DNA from: Gammaproteobacteria bacterium LSUCC0057
Lineage (GTDB): Bacteria > Pseudomonadota > Gammaproteobacteria > Pseudomonadales > Porticoccaceae
Direction: 5' to 3'
DNA length: 64,000 nt
Assembly (NCBI GenBank): GCA_004535795.1
Contig: SPIA01000001.1
Location: 693,659-757,658, forward strand
Shown here: positions 1 to 8,613 of the stretch, piece after piece
Position numbering within the stretch: position 1 is the first letter of the stretch
How the letters are laid out: the number at the start of each line of letters is the position of its first letter
Program-made: the position numbers and the translations under genes
Notes under the pieces: model-generated
What the model was told of the DNA's origin: nothing
What the model saw: only the letters and a program-made list of their open reading frames with translations
Database searches by the model: none

Positions 1-38
1 TTGTTGGGGTGCTGCGCGCGATCTGCGATAACCGAGTG

Positions 39-1124
39 CTAGGCTGCCGTCTTTCGCTTGGTGAGCAGCGCGCCGCTCTCCAAGTGCGCGGTACCGGGAA
101 ACTGGTCAAAAGCGGCGAGTGAGGCGATGCGATGGGTTTTATCCAATATTTGCAGGTCGCGCGCCAAGGTCTCTGGGTTGCAGGAGATGTAGAGAATTTT
201 ATTGAACCCTGCAGCCAATGCCAGTGTGGCTGGGTCGAGGCCAGCGCGCGGCGGGTCGACCAGCAGCGTATTGAACTGGTAGCTGGCTAGGTCGATGGCA
301 GCGAGCCGGCGGAACGGCCGCACTCCCGACAGCGCTTCGCTGAGCTCTTCGCTCGACATACGCACCACAGTGACATTGTCGACACCGTTTTGGGCAAAGT
401 TGTGCTCGGCTGAGCGCACCGAAGTCTTAGATATTTCGGTCGCCAGTACGCGGTTGAAGTTAGCGGCCAACACGCTGGTGAAATTACCGTTGCCACAGTA
501 GAGCTCGAGCAGGTCGCCGCGGCTGCCGGCGGTCTGCTCAGCCGCCCAACCGAGCATCTTTTGGTTAATTAGAGCGTTGGGCTGGGTGAAGCTGTTCTCT
601 ACCTGTTGTTGGTAAAAGTGCCGGCCATCAACGGTCAACTGCTCGGTGATGGAATCGCGGCTGAGCACCATCCTTTGCTTGCGGCTGCGGCCGATGATCG
701 CCGCGCCAAGCGCTGCCTCAAGCGGCTTAGCGACCGCCAGCCAGTCGTCGCCAAGGGGGCGGTGGTAGAGCAGTGTGATCAGCGCATCGCCACTTAGGCC
801 AGTAAGAAATTCGACCGCAAACAGCTTTCGGGCCAGCAGCAGCTCCGCGTTAACTGCCGCCAGTAGCGGCGGCATCAGTGTCTGGATAAGTGAATAACCG
901 ATCGGGAAATGCTCGATCACATAGGGACGCTTCTCGCCCGGCCTGTGCATGGCGTAGTGGGCGCGGCCGTGTTCGTGCCAGATGCGAAATTCGGCGCGCA
1001 TCCGGTAGCCCTCTGGGGGCGAATCGAACGCCGTCAGCGGCGGTGGATTGAGCGCCCCGAGTTGGCTGTTCAACGCGGCGATTTTGTCGGCAAAGCTTGT
1101 TGAGGCGAGCAGGGTATCGGTCAC
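39..1124 (-). CDS. trmA: tRNA (uracil-5-)-methyltransferase TrmA
   Basis: Makes 5-methyluridine at position 54 in the T loop of tRNAs, using S-adenosylmethionine. The 361-residue product has the family's usual length. Visible motifs are the conserved QVENSFTQPN stretch near residues 174-183, the SAM-binding LLELYCGNGNF around 205-215, DPPRAG near 290, the catalytic nucleophile Cys315 in YISCNPETL, and the general-base Glu349 in HLESGALL. The start is GTG and overlaps the tusE stop as GTGA (4 bases), so translation is probably coupled. There is no good Shine-Dalgarno, only GAAG inside the end of tusE. Both products act on tRNA. Assignment is firm. Confidence 0.96.
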   Translation of the reverse strand: MTDTLLASTSFADKIAALNSQLGALNPPPLTAFDSPPEGYRMRAEFRIWHEHGRAHYAMHRPGEKRPYVIEHFPIGYSLIQTLMPPLLAAVNAELLLARKLFAVEFLTGLSGDALITLLYHRPLGDDWLAVAKPLEAALGAAIIGRSRKQRMVLSRDSITEQLTVDGRHFYQQQVENSFTQPNALINQKMLGWAAEQTAGSRGDLLELYCGNGNFTSVLAANFNRVLATEISKTSVRSAEHNFAQNGVDNVTVVRMSSEELSEALSGVRPFRRLAAIDLASYQFNTLLVDPPRAGLDPATLALAAGFNKILYISCNPETLARDLQILDKTHRIASLAAFDQFPGTAHLESGALLTKRKTAA

Positions 1125-1432
1125 AGGCAGTTCTTCGGTTTGGGTAGCCCGGCGAGCAGGGCGACGGTTTTGGCGGGGCTGTCGGGAAACTGGCTCTGTA
1201 GATAGATGCTTCGACCCTTCTCCAGACCGAGCCGCTCGGCGATGGTGCTTATCAGCGGCCGGTTGGAGGGCGAGAAGCCGTAGCGGTCGTAAAAGGCGCG
1301 CGCGGCCTGAAGCAGCTCGAAACGGGCATCGGTCAGCTCAATTGCGTGCTGCTCGGCCAGTTGCGCGGCGCGCTGGCGGTCCCAGGCCGGCAGCCGATCC
1401 AGGTAAGCCTTAGCCACGGCGCGGGCCGCCAA
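1121..1432 (-). CDS. tusE: TusE/DsrC-family sulfur-carrier protein
   Basis: Small sulfur-relay protein. In the family, TusE takes persulfide sulfur from TusBCD and passes it to MnmA for 2-thiouridine synthesis at the tRNA wobble base. The 103-residue product ends in LPKPKNCL; the penultimate Cys is the sulfur-carrying residue. The second, upstream Cys of true DsrC is absent, which favours TusE. mnmA is also in this window (50445-51581). The N-terminus is about six residues shorter than E. coli TusE. The TTG start lies directly against a terminator U-tract with no Shine-Dalgarno, so the real start or promoter is uncertain; GTG at 1417 is an alternative. Followed by overlapping trmA. Confidence 0.85.
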   Translation of the reverse strand: MAARAVAKAYLDRLPAWDRQRAAQLAEQHAIELTDARFELLQAARAFYDRYGFSPSNRPLISTIAERLGLEKGRSIYLQSQFPDSPAKTVALLAGLPKPKNCL

Positions 1433-1460
1433 TAAAAAAGGGCCCGCGCACGGGCCCTTG
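1433..1460 (-). terminator. intrinsic terminator after yccA
   Basis: Perfect GC-rich stem (GGGCCCG / CGGGCCC, with AAG/CTT extension) and a 4-base loop, followed on the minus strand by a run of six T. It sits 16 bases after the yccA stop and its T-run ends at the base before the tusE TTG. It should end the ppiB-lpxH-yccA transcript. Confidence 0.85.
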
Positions 1461-1476
1461 GCAACAGGGGTGGCGC

Positions 1477-2148
1477 TTAGTCTTCACTGAGACCGATGAG
1501 CTGCAACAAGCTGATGAACAGGTTGTAAATCATCACAAACAGCGTGACTGTGGCGGAGATGTAATTGCGCTCTCCGCCGTGAATGATGGCGCTGGTCTGC
1601 CACATGATCACACCCGCCGAAATAAGGGCAAACGCTGAGCTGACCGCCAATGAGAGACCGCGGATTTCTAAGAAAACGTTGGCGATGCCGGCGACGAAGG
1701 CGACCAGCATGCCAACCATCAAGAAGCCACCCATAAAGCTGAGGTTTTTCTTGGTGGTTAACACGTAGCCAGAGGCGGCAAAGAACACCAGCGCAGTGGC
1801 GCCGAGTGCAGTGACAATGGGTTCTGCACCTTTAGCGGCCAAGTAGTAGTTGAGAATAGGGCCGAGGGTAAAGCCCATCCAGCCTGTCAGTGCAAAAACC
1901 CACAACAGTCCTGCGCTGCTGTTTTTGTTCTTCTCTACCATCCACAGGCAGAGGAAGTAGGGCAGCAGTGTCCACAAGCCAAAGTAGGGGGCGTTGACCA
2001 TCATCGCGACTACCGCCATGGCAGCGCTGAAAGTGAGCGTAACGCCCAGCAGCATGTAGGTGGAGCGCAGTACCTTGCTGACCTCTGGGCTCAGCGCGGT
2101 ACTGGTAATGGCGGGCTTAGAGCGAGTGAGCGAAGTGTTGTCGTTCAT
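1477..2148 (-). CDS. yccA: YccA/Bax inhibitor-1 family inner-membrane protein
   Basis: Seven-helix membrane protein of the Bax-inhibitor-1/UPF0005 family. In E. coli, YccA is a substrate and modulator of the FtsH protease. The 223-residue product is hydrophobic from about residue 30 onward, with helices separated by short charged loops and the typical acidic C-terminus (LIGLSED). I chose the ATG at 2148 and not an upstream start at 2250 because AAGGAGAA lies at good spacing before it and the resulting length matches E. coli YccA (219). The upstream extension would also overlap lpxH and looks non-coding. It is the last gene of the ppiB-lpxH-yccA run and is followed by a strong terminator. Confidence 0.9.
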   Translation of the reverse strand: MNDNTSLTRSKPAITSTALSPEVSKVLRSTYMLLGVTLTFSAAMAVVAMMVNAPYFGLWTLLPYFLCLWMVEKNKNSSAGLLWVFALTGWMGFTLGPILNYYLAAKGAEPIVTALGATALVFFAASGYVLTTKKNLSFMGGFLMVGMLVAFVAGIANVFLEIRGLSLAVSSAFALISAGVIMWQTSAIIHGGERNYISATVTLFVMIYNLFISLLQLIGLSED

Positions 2149-2224
2149 GTCGTACAGTTCTCCTTGAGTTGCCAGAACGGCAGCAGGATTGCCAGCGTTC
2201 CAATAACTTTTTGCAGGTTTTAAT

Positions 2225-2941
2225 CTAGGCTTTGATGGTAAATTTTTCAAGATTTATCGCCCCATTTTCGAGAACGATAAACCAGCCAAAGTCACCCCAA
2301 TCCCCCAGTACCCAACGGGTTTTTTCGCCGTGCTGGTGAATGTTGGGGCGGTGAGTATGGCCGTGTATCAGCCGGTTGACGCCGTGCGCCGCCATCACCG
2401 CCTGCACGGTATCAACATTGACATCCATAATCGCCGACGCCTTGTTGGCATTGGCCGCTCGACTCTTGGCGCGCCATTCACTGGCCAGGCGCTGGCGCCG
2501 GCGCAGCGGCAGATGGCTCAACACAAATCGGTAGAGTGGCCGGCGCGATTTGCGCCGAAAGCGCTGATAGTCGACGTCGTCAGTGCAGAGAAGATCGCCA
2601 TGGGTGAGCAAAATAGTGCCGTGCTGATCGTCAATGGTGGCGTAGTCGCCGAGCAGGGTGCAGCGGCTGTCGCGAGCAAAGCGCCGACCGAGCAGAAAGT
2701 CGCGGTTGCCCTGCTGCACATGGCAGCGCACACCGCGGCGGTCTAAGCTGGCCAGCAGCGCCTTGACGTTGCTGGCCAGCGGTGACGGGTCGTCGTCGCC
2801 AATCCACGCTTCAAAAAGGTCACCCAATATGTAGAGCTGGTCGCCGCTGACAAGCTTGTCGGCACAAAACCCCTCTAGAGCGGCCAGTAACTCTGGCCGC
2901 TCTGGGGCGAGGTGAAGATCAGAGATTAAGTAGCGCGGCAC
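2225..2941 (-). CDS. lpxH: UDP-2,3-diacylglucosamine diphosphatase LpxH
   Basis: Hydrolyses UDP-2,3-diacylglucosamine to lipid X and UMP, the fourth step of lipid A synthesis, at the cytoplasmic face of the inner membrane. The 238-residue product carries the full calcineurin-like metallophosphoesterase set: DLHL near residue 8, GDLFEAWIGDDD around 41-52, GNRD near 80, THGD near 113, and HGHTHRPN close to residue 195. The start is GTG and lies 14 bases after the ppiB stop; no clear Shine-Dalgarno is visible, so coupling to ppiB is likely. Length fits the family (E. coli 240). Confidence 0.96.
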   Translation of the reverse strand: MPRYLISDLHLAPERPELLAALEGFCADKLVSGDQLYILGDLFEAWIGDDDPSPLASNVKALLASLDRRGVRCHVQQGNRDFLLGRRFARDSRCTLLGDYATIDDQHGTILLTHGDLLCTDDVDYQRFRRKSRRPLYRFVLSHLPLRRRQRLASEWRAKSRAANANKASAIMDVNVDTVQAVMAAHGVNRLIHGHTHRPNIHQHGEKTRWVLGDWGDFGWFIVLENGAINLEKFTIKA

Positions 2942-2955
2942 GCGGCGGTCAGTGA

Positions 2956-3465
2956 TCAGCGCTCAGCGTAGGCGTCGCTGATCAGTGTTTCAGTGATCTC
3001 AATGGTATCGACCGGAACATCTTGATGAAAACCAGAGCTACCGGTGCGCACAGCTTTGATGGCGTCGACGACATCCATGCCCTCCACCACTTTGCCGAAC
3101 ACCGCGTATCCCCAGCCCTGTGGGTTTTTGCCCGAGTGGTTGAGGAATTGGTTGTCAGCGACATTGATGAAGAATTGCGACGAGGCGGAATGGGGGTCAT
3201 TGGTACGCGCCATAGCGAGCGTGCCCACTTGGTTTTGCAAACCGTTATCGGCCTCATTTTCAATCGGTGCGCGAGTGGGCTTTTGTTGCATGTCGCTGTC
3301 CATGCCGCCGCCCTGCACCATGAAGCCGTTGATGACGCGATGAAAAATAGTGCCGGTGTAAAAACCGTCACGCGCGTACTGCAAAAAATTGGCTGCGGAA
3401 AGAGGCGCTTTGTCGAAGTCGAGTTCAATGGCGATGTCGCCCATGGTGGTGCGCAGAGTGATCAT
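2956..3465 (-). CDS. ppiB: peptidyl-prolyl cis-trans isomerase B (cyclophilin)
   Basis: Cytoplasmic cyclophilin-type proline isomerase that assists protein folding. The 169-residue product has no signal peptide and shows the cyclophilin core: [13 protein letters not shown] (active-site Arg and the Phe/Met/Gln pocket) near residues 43-55, then [10 protein letters not shown] around 96-105 and the WGYAVFGKV strand. Length and absence of a leader match PpiB and not periplasmic PpiA. ATG start with AGGTAA upstream. First gene of the minus-strand run ppiB-lpxH-yccA, divergent from glnS; the ppiB-lpxH-glnS-cysS neighbourhood is one I recall from Pseudomonas. Confidence 0.95.
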   Translation of the reverse strand: MITLRTTMGDIAIELDFDKAPLSAANFLQYARDGFYTGTIFHRVINGFMVQGGGMDSDMQQKPTRAPIENEADNGLQNQVGTLAMARTNDPHSASSQFFINVADNQFLNHSGKNPQGWGYAVFGKVVEGMDVVDAIKAVRTGSSGFHQDVPVDTIEITETLISDAYAER

Positions 3466-3617
3466 AGTGAGTTACCTAGGTTATCGAGTGCGGGAGTTAA
3501 ACAGTTTGCCGGGCGAGCTGCCACCGGCGCGCGGCAGTTATTGTAACGGCAGCTGCCGGGCTTTTGTACCAATTCAGCGACAAAGCGCTTTTATTGCCGT
3601 CAATTGCCGCTGATTGG

Positions 3618-3646
3618 TTTATCCGCACCGACTGTGTCGATATAAT
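3618..3646 (+). promoter_or_regulatory. candidate sigma-70 promoter for glnS-cysS
   Basis: A perfect TATAAT hexamer at 3641-3646 lies 48 bases before the glnS ATG. With a 17-base spacer the -35 would be TTTATC (3618-3623), a weak match. The rest of the 228-base ppiB-glnS intergenic region shows no other clear element. Confidence 0.45.
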
Positions 3647-3693
3647 CTAGGCTTTTATTCGGGCGCGCTGTCGCCCCTAGACGAGCTCGCCAC

Positions 3694-5373
3694 ATGACCG
3701 ATCCGCTCAACCCCGGTATCGCCCCCGCCGGCAACTTTATTGAACAAATTATTCGCGACGACCTTGCCACTGGCCGCGTGCAGAAGGTGGTGACCCGTTT
3801 CCCGCCCGAGCCCAACGGCTACTTGCATATCGGCCATGCGAAATCGATCTGTCTCAATTTTGGCTTGGCGGCCCAGTACGGCGGCGACTGCCACCTGCGC
3901 TTTGACGACACTAACCCTGAAAAAGAGAGCCAAGAGTATGTCGATGCGATCGTCGCCGATGTGCAGTGGCTCGGCTTTGCTTGGAGTGGTGAGGTGCGCT
4001 ACGCCTCTGACTACTTCGGCCAACTCTACCAGTGGGCACTTTATCTGGTCGACAACGGCCTCGCCTATGTCTGTGAATTGAATGGCGAACAGATGCGCGA
4101 CTACCGCGGCACTTTGACCCAGCCCGGCCGCCCCAGCCCATTTCGCGACCGCCCAAGCAGCGAGAGCCGAACACTGCTCGAGGCAATGCGCCGCGGCGAG
4201 GTAGCCGAGGGGGCGATGACTCTGCGCGCCAAGATCGACATGGCCTCGGCCAACATCAATCTGCGCGACCCGGTGCTCTACCGGGTTCGCAAGGTCGCCC
4301 ACCACCGCACCGGCAGTGACTGGAATATCTACCCCAGCTACGACTTCGCCCACGGTCAGGAGGACGCCATCGAGGGGGTGACCCACTCGGTCTGTACACT
4401 TGAGTTTGCCGCCAACCGTCCGCTCTACAACTGGTTTGTCGAGCATTTACCGCTGCCTAGCCAGCCGCGTCAGTACGAGTTTGGACGGCTCAACCTGACC
4501 CACACCATGACCAGCAAGCGCAAGCTTAAACAGTTGGTTGACGAGGGTGTTGTCGATGGCTGGGACGACCCGCGCATGCCGACCATTAGTGGCTTGCGCC
4601 GGCGCGGCGTCAGCGCCGCGGCGATTCGCCAGTTCTGCAACAGTTTGGCGGTGGCCAAGACCGACGGCGTGGTCGACATCGCCCAGTTTGAGCATTTTAT
4701 TCGCGACGACCTCAACAACAACGCGCCGCGCGCCATGTGTGTCATCAATCCGCTCAAGGTGGTGGTGACCAACTGCCAGCAGGGCGAGCTGCTGACCGTC
4801 GCCAACCACCCCAACCGGCCTGAGCTCGGCGAACGCCAGCTGCCGTTTGACGCCGAGCTCTATATTGACGCCGGCGACTTCAGCGAAGACACCACGCTGT
4901 CGCGGAAAAAGTTTAAGCGGCTGGTGATCGGCGATTATGTGCGGCTGCGCGGCGGCTACATCATTCGCGCCGATGAGGTGGTGCGCGATAGCGACGGCGC
5001 GATCGCTCAGCTCAACTGCTCCTTGGTAGAGGGCACGGTGGGTGCCGACGGCCCCGACGGCGTGCGCCCGCGCGGCGTCATCCACTGGGTCTCGGCTATA
5101 CGCTCGCAGCCGGCCGAGCTGCGCCTTTACGACCGGCTGTTCAACAGCCCAGAGGCCGACGGCGGTGATGGCGAGCTGCTCGAGCAGATTAACCCCGACT
5201 CGCTTAAGGTGGTTGCCAACGCCCGCGTCGAACAGAGCCTTGGCGATGCGGCGCTCGGCGTCACCTACCAGTTTGAGCGCGAGGGCTACTTCACCCGCGA
5301 AGATTCGGCCGGCGAGCAGTTGGTGTTTAACCTGACCATTGGCCTGCGCGACAGCGGTCGGGGGCAGGGCTGA
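3694..5373 (+). CDS. glnS: glutaminyl-tRNA synthetase
   Basis: Charges tRNA-Gln with glutamine. The 559-residue class I synthetase shows [15 protein letters not shown] (HIGH motif) near residue 34, the DDTNPEKE region typical of Gln/Glu enzymes, [20 protein letters not shown] near 215, and the KMSKS-equivalent MTSKRKL around 271. Two C-terminal beta-barrel anticodon-binding domains follow. Being GlnS and not GltX is supported by the length and by the VINPLKVVV start of the barrel region. The start ATG follows a weak GAGC. The stop overlaps the cysS start (TGATG), so the two synthetase genes are translationally coupled. Confidence 0.97.
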   Translation: MTDPLNPGIAPAGNFIEQIIRDDLATGRVQKVVTRFPPEPNGYLHIGHAKSICLNFGLAAQYGGDCHLRFDDTNPEKESQEYVDAIVADVQWLGFAWSGEVRYASDYFGQLYQWALYLVDNGLAYVCELNGEQMRDYRGTLTQPGRPSPFRDRPSSESRTLLEAMRRGEVAEGAMTLRAKIDMASANINLRDPVLYRVRKVAHHRTGSDWNIYPSYDFAHGQEDAIEGVTHSVCTLEFAANRPLYNWFVEHLPLPSQPRQYEFGRLNLTHTMTSKRKLKQLVDEGVVDGWDDPRMPTISGLRRRGVSAAAIRQFCNSLAVAKTDGVVDIAQFEHFIRDDLNNNAPRAMCVINPLKVVVTNCQQGELLTVANHPNRPELGERQLPFDAELYIDAGDFSEDTTLSRKKFKRLVIGDYVRLRGGYIIRADEVVRDSDGAIAQLNCSLVEGTVGADGPDGVRPRGVIHWVSAIRSQPAELRLYDRLFNSPEADGGDGELLEQINPDSLKVVANARVEQSLGDAALGVTYQFEREGYFTREDSAGEQLVFNLTIGLRDSGRGQG

Positions 5374-6755
5374 TGGAGAGCGTGCTGCAGCTCTACAATA
5401 CCGCCAGCCGCAGCAAGCAGCCGTTTGTGCCGCAGAGCGCCGAGCGGGTCACCATGTATGTTTGCGGGCCGACCGTCTACAACCGTGTGCATATTGGCAA
5501 CGCCCGCCCAGCGGTAATTTTTGACACCCTTTATCGGCTGCTCAAGCAGCGCCACGGGCGGGTCGATTACGCGCGCAACATCACCGATATCGACGACAAA
5601 ATTATCCAAGCGGCCGCCGCCAACAACGAGAGTACTGCAGCGCTTACCGCCCGTTACACTCAGGCTTACTTCGACGATATGGCAGCGCTCAACAACTTGC
5701 CGCCGCCGATCGTACCGCTGGCCACCGACCACCTCGCGGAGATGATCGCGCTGGTCGCACAGCTGATCGACAGCGGCCACGCCTATGTCGCCCAGAGTCA
5801 TGTCCTGTTCGATGTCGAGTCGATGGCCAACTACGGCGCACTCTCTGGCCGCAGCCTCGATGAGATGCTCGCCGGCGCCCGGGTTGAGGTGGCCAGCTAC
5901 AAGCGCCACCCCGGCGATTTTGTGCTGTGGAAGCCCTCTAGCGCAGAGCAACCCGGCTGGCAGAGCCCGTGGGGGCGCGGCCGCCCCGGCTGGCACTTAG
6001 AGTGCTCGGCGATGATCGAGAAACACCTCGGCACCACCATCGATATCCACGGCGGTGGCCAGGACCTGATTTTCCCCCACCACGAGAACGAGATCGCCCA
6101 GAGCTGCTGTGCCCACGGCGGCCAGCCGCTGGCCAATTTTTGGCTGCACAACGGTTTTATCAATATCGACGGCGAGAAGATGTCAAAATCGCTGGGCAAC
6201 TTCAAAACCGTAGAGGAGCTGCTCACGCTCTATCGCGGCGAGGTGTTGCGCTACGCATTGCTGGCCGCCCACTACCGCTCGGAGGCCAACTTTAGCGGCG
6301 ACCTGCTCGAGCAGGCGCAGAGCTCGCTCGACTCGCTCTACACCGCGCTGCGCTCGGCTGCAGATGTGCCGGCACAGCCGTTTGCGGTTGCGGCCAGCGC
6401 CGGTTATGCGGCGCTCTGTGACGACTTGAACACCCCGGCGGCACTCGGCGAGCTGCACCGCTTGGCGCGGCTGCTCAACAGCTGCGCCGATGACGCCAAG
6501 CCGGCGGCCAAGGGTGAGCTGTTGGCCGTCGCCGAACTGCTCGGGCTGCTCGACTGCGACCCCGAGCAGTGGTTTACCGCCGCCCGCTTCGAGGGGGCGA
6601 TCAGCGCTGAGCAGATCGAGGCATTGATCGCCGAGCGCGGCGCGGCAAAACAGGCGCGCGAGTTCGCGCGCGCCGATCAGATACGCCAGCAGCTGCTCGA
6701 TGCCGGTGTGGTGCTGGAAGACAGCCGCACCGGCACCAGCTGGCGGCGCGAGTAA
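5373..6755 (+). CDS. cysS: cysteinyl-tRNA synthetase
   Basis: Charges tRNA-Cys with cysteine. The 460-residue product has [17 protein letters not shown] (zinc Cys and HIGH motif) near residues 27-43, the zinc and cysteine pocket region WHLECSAM and [18 protein letters not shown] near 205-240, and KMSKSLGN near 265. The C-terminal helical domain with [17 protein letters not shown]-like sequence (here [19 protein letters not shown]) and the terminal GTSWRR are typical. It starts one base inside the glnS stop. In Pseudomonas, as I recall, folD follows; here a glycan cluster intervenes. Confidence 0.97.
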   Translation: MESVLQLYNTASRSKQPFVPQSAERVTMYVCGPTVYNRVHIGNARPAVIFDTLYRLLKQRHGRVDYARNITDIDDKIIQAAAANNESTAALTARYTQAYFDDMAALNNLPPPIVPLATDHLAEMIALVAQLIDSGHAYVAQSHVLFDVESMANYGALSGRSLDEMLAGARVEVASYKRHPGDFVLWKPSSAEQPGWQSPWGRGRPGWHLECSAMIEKHLGTTIDIHGGGQDLIFPHHENEIAQSCCAHGGQPLANFWLHNGFINIDGEKMSKSLGNFKTVEELLTLYRGEVLRYALLAAHYRSEANFSGDLLEQAQSSLDSLYTALRSAADVPAQPFAVAASAGYAALCDDLNTPAALGELHRLARLLNSCADDAKPAAKGELLAVAELLGLLDCDPEQWFTAARFEGAISAEQIEALIAERGAAKQAREFARADQIRQQLLDAGVVLEDSRTGTSWRRE

Positions 6756-6779
6756 CCCTATGGCAGCCGAGCGACCACC

Positions 6780-7889
6780 ATGCGAGTGATGCAGATACTG
6801 CCAGAGCTCAAACAGGGCGGGGTAGAGCGCGGCACTGTCGACTTGGCCCGTGAGCTGGTCGCCCGCGGCTACGAATCGCATGTGGTCTCAGCCGGTGGCC
6901 CGCTGGTGACGCAGCTGCAGCGCGAGGGCTCCAGCCACCACACGCTGGCGGTCCATCGCAAGCGGTTGTCGTCGCTGCGGGTAGTCAAACCACTGCGCAG
7001 GCTGATCGTCGCGCTGCAGCCCGACATTATTCATGTCCGCTCGCGGCTGCCGGCGTGGCTGCTGCGCTTGGCGCTGCGGGGGCTGCCGGCGGCGCAGCGG
7101 CCAAAAATAGTCTCGACCTTTCACGGGCTCTACTCGGTGAGTTTTTACAGCGCCATCATGGCGCGCGCCGATGCGGTTATAGCAATCTCAGATTGCGTGC
7201 GCCGCTACATCACCGACCATTACCCAGCGGTGCGCGCCGAGCAGATCACCACCATCTACCGCGGCGTCGACACCGCAGAATTTGCCCCGCCCAGCGATGG
7301 CGACAACCGCTGGCTGCAGGAGTTGCTCAACGCTCGCCCGCAGCTGCAGGGTCTGCCGCTGCTGGTCATGCCAGGGCGATTGTCGCGCTGGAAAGGGCAG
7401 CGCACTTTTCTGCAGTTAATGGCGGCGCTTAAACAGCGCGGCGTGCACTGCCACGGCTTGGTGGTCGGCGGCCCAACGCCCGGTAAGGAGCAGTACGCGG
7501 CTGAGCTCGAGGAGCTGGCAGCCGCTCTGGATCTGAACGACGCTGTCAGCTTTCTCGGCCAGCAGAGCGCCATGGTTGATATCTACCGTAGCGCTGCGTT
7601 GGTCTGCAACCTCTCTGAACACGCCGAGCCGTTTGGCCGCACCGTGATCGAGTCACTGGCACTCGGCACCCCGGTGTTGGCCTGGGACGAGGGCGGTCCC
7701 AGCGAGTCGCTGCAGCACGCTTTTCCGCAGGGCCTGGTCGAGAAAGATAACCTCGCGCTGCTGGCAGAGCGCGCCGAGCAGATTCTCCAGCAGCGCCCAG
7801 TGGTCGCACTGCCTGCGCAATTCACCCTCAACAGCCAGGTGGGTCAAACCATCGCGGTCTACCAAAGGCTACTAGAGGTGGAGCAGTGA
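6780..7889 (+). CDS. GT4-type glycosyltransferase
   Basis: Retaining glycosyltransferase of the GT-B fold, family 4, presumed to add a sugar to a lipopolysaccharide or other surface glycan on the cytoplasmic face. The 369-residue product has the N-terminal acceptor domain with the loop PELKQGGVERG near residue 7, DIIHVRSR near 82, an ADAVIAISDCVRRYI segment near 130, and the C-terminal donor domain with VMPGRLSRWKGQ near 198, EHAEPFGRTVIESLALGTPVLAWDEGG near 280-305 (the E-x7-E nucleotide-sugar motif). The ATG is 25 bases after cysS. It overlaps the next gene by GTGA. Acceptor and sugar cannot be told from sequence. Confidence 0.85.
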   Translation: MRVMQILPELKQGGVERGTVDLARELVARGYESHVVSAGGPLVTQLQREGSSHHTLAVHRKRLSSLRVVKPLRRLIVALQPDIIHVRSRLPAWLLRLALRGLPAAQRPKIVSTFHGLYSVSFYSAIMARADAVIAISDCVRRYITDHYPAVRAEQITTIYRGVDTAEFAPPSDGDNRWLQELLNARPQLQGLPLLVMPGRLSRWKGQRTFLQLMAALKQRGVHCHGLVVGGPTPGKEQYAAELEELAAALDLNDAVSFLGQQSAMVDIYRSAALVCNLSEHAEPFGRTVIESLALGTPVLAWDEGGPSESLQHAFPQGLVEKDNLALLAERAEQILQQRPVVALPAQFTLNSQVGQTIAVYQRLLEVEQ

Positions 7890-8587
7890 AGGCGCGCTAC
7901 GGCTTCTCCAGTGAGCGCTACCGGCTTGAGCCGCAAGATCTGCTGGCGCTCGACCAGCTGACCGCGCCCGACGCCAACTTACAGCAGCTGCTGGCCACCC
8001 TCGACACCGAGGTGGCGATACTGCTCGGCGATCACCGCTGCGGTGAACGCGACCAGCTGCTGCGCGGCCGCGAGCAGTTGCTGCAAGCGCAAGCAGAGGG
8101 CCTCGCGCGGCTACCGGTGGTGGTGGTGTTTGCGATCCGTACGCCGCGCTGGGACTTTTTCTCAACTTTCATGAAGCGGCGCCGCGAAACCTACCGCGGT
8201 TACGGCGATGGCGTCTACCACGCCAGCGCCCGCGAATTGCGAGCGATGAATGTCGAGCGCAACATCCGCTCCGCCGCCACCGCCTACAACTATACCAACA
8301 AGCGCTGGCACCACAGCGAACAGCAGCGCGTGGATAAGTACGCCGCACTGGCGCAGTCGATAGCGGCCAATGGTTTTGACGACCGCTACCCGTTAGAGAT
8401 CATGTTGCGGCGCAGTTTTGGCGCCCGCGATACCTTTCAGCAGGGGCACCACCGCATGGCCGCCTGCCTCGAGGCCGGCGTCGACCGGGTAGCGGTGCGG
8501 TTTGGCGCTGCCGGTCAGGCGGCGCCACTGCTGCTGCCACTGCTGGGCAGATTGGCTGCGCTAAAATTAAATAAAAAAGCCCAATAG
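7886..8587 (+). CDS. ParB/sulfiredoxin-fold-like protein of unknown function
   Basis: A 233-residue soluble protein that I do not recognise as a named family. Residues about 145-200 run from a helix (KYAALAQSIAANGFDDRYPL) through a strand to FQQGHHRMAACLEAGV and a further strand. This order, with an x-G-H-H-R-x-x-A turn, resembles the ParB/sulfiredoxin-like nucleotide-binding fold, which also includes the free serine kinases SerK and SbnI. The N-terminal third has a Gln/Leu-rich helical stretch. The GTG start overlaps the upstream glycosyltransferase stop (GTGA) and has an AGAGGTG Shine-Dalgarno, so it belongs to the glycan operon. Possible roles are a sugar or amino-acid kinase or a regulator; both are inference. 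Confidence 0.7.
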   Translation: MKARYGFSSERYRLEPQDLLALDQLTAPDANLQQLLATLDTEVAILLGDHRCGERDQLLRGREQLLQAQAEGLARLPVVVVFAIRTPRWDFFSTFMKRRRETYRGYGDGVYHASARELRAMNVERNIRSAATAYNYTNKRWHHSEQQRVDKYAALAQSIAANGFDDRYPLEIMLRRSFGARDTFQQGHHRMAACLEAGVDRVAVRFGAAGQAAPLLLPLLGRLAALKLNKKAQ

Positions 8588-8613
8588 CTTTAACTAAAAG
8601 GACACAGTTAACT

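Noticed and set aside
3655-5085. Minus-strand ORFs of 212-263 codons opposite glnS
   Set aside because: They mirror the conserved GlnS frame and have no start signal or family motif.
6600-6790. JUMPstart/ops element before the glycan cluster
   Set aside because: No GGCGGTAG-type sequence was seen in the region before the first transferase; GGCGGTAG matches elsewhere are inside genes.
5286-6881. Minus-strand ORFs opposite cysS and the next gene
   Set aside because: Antisense to cysS, which has HIGH and KMSKS motifs; no independent evidence.
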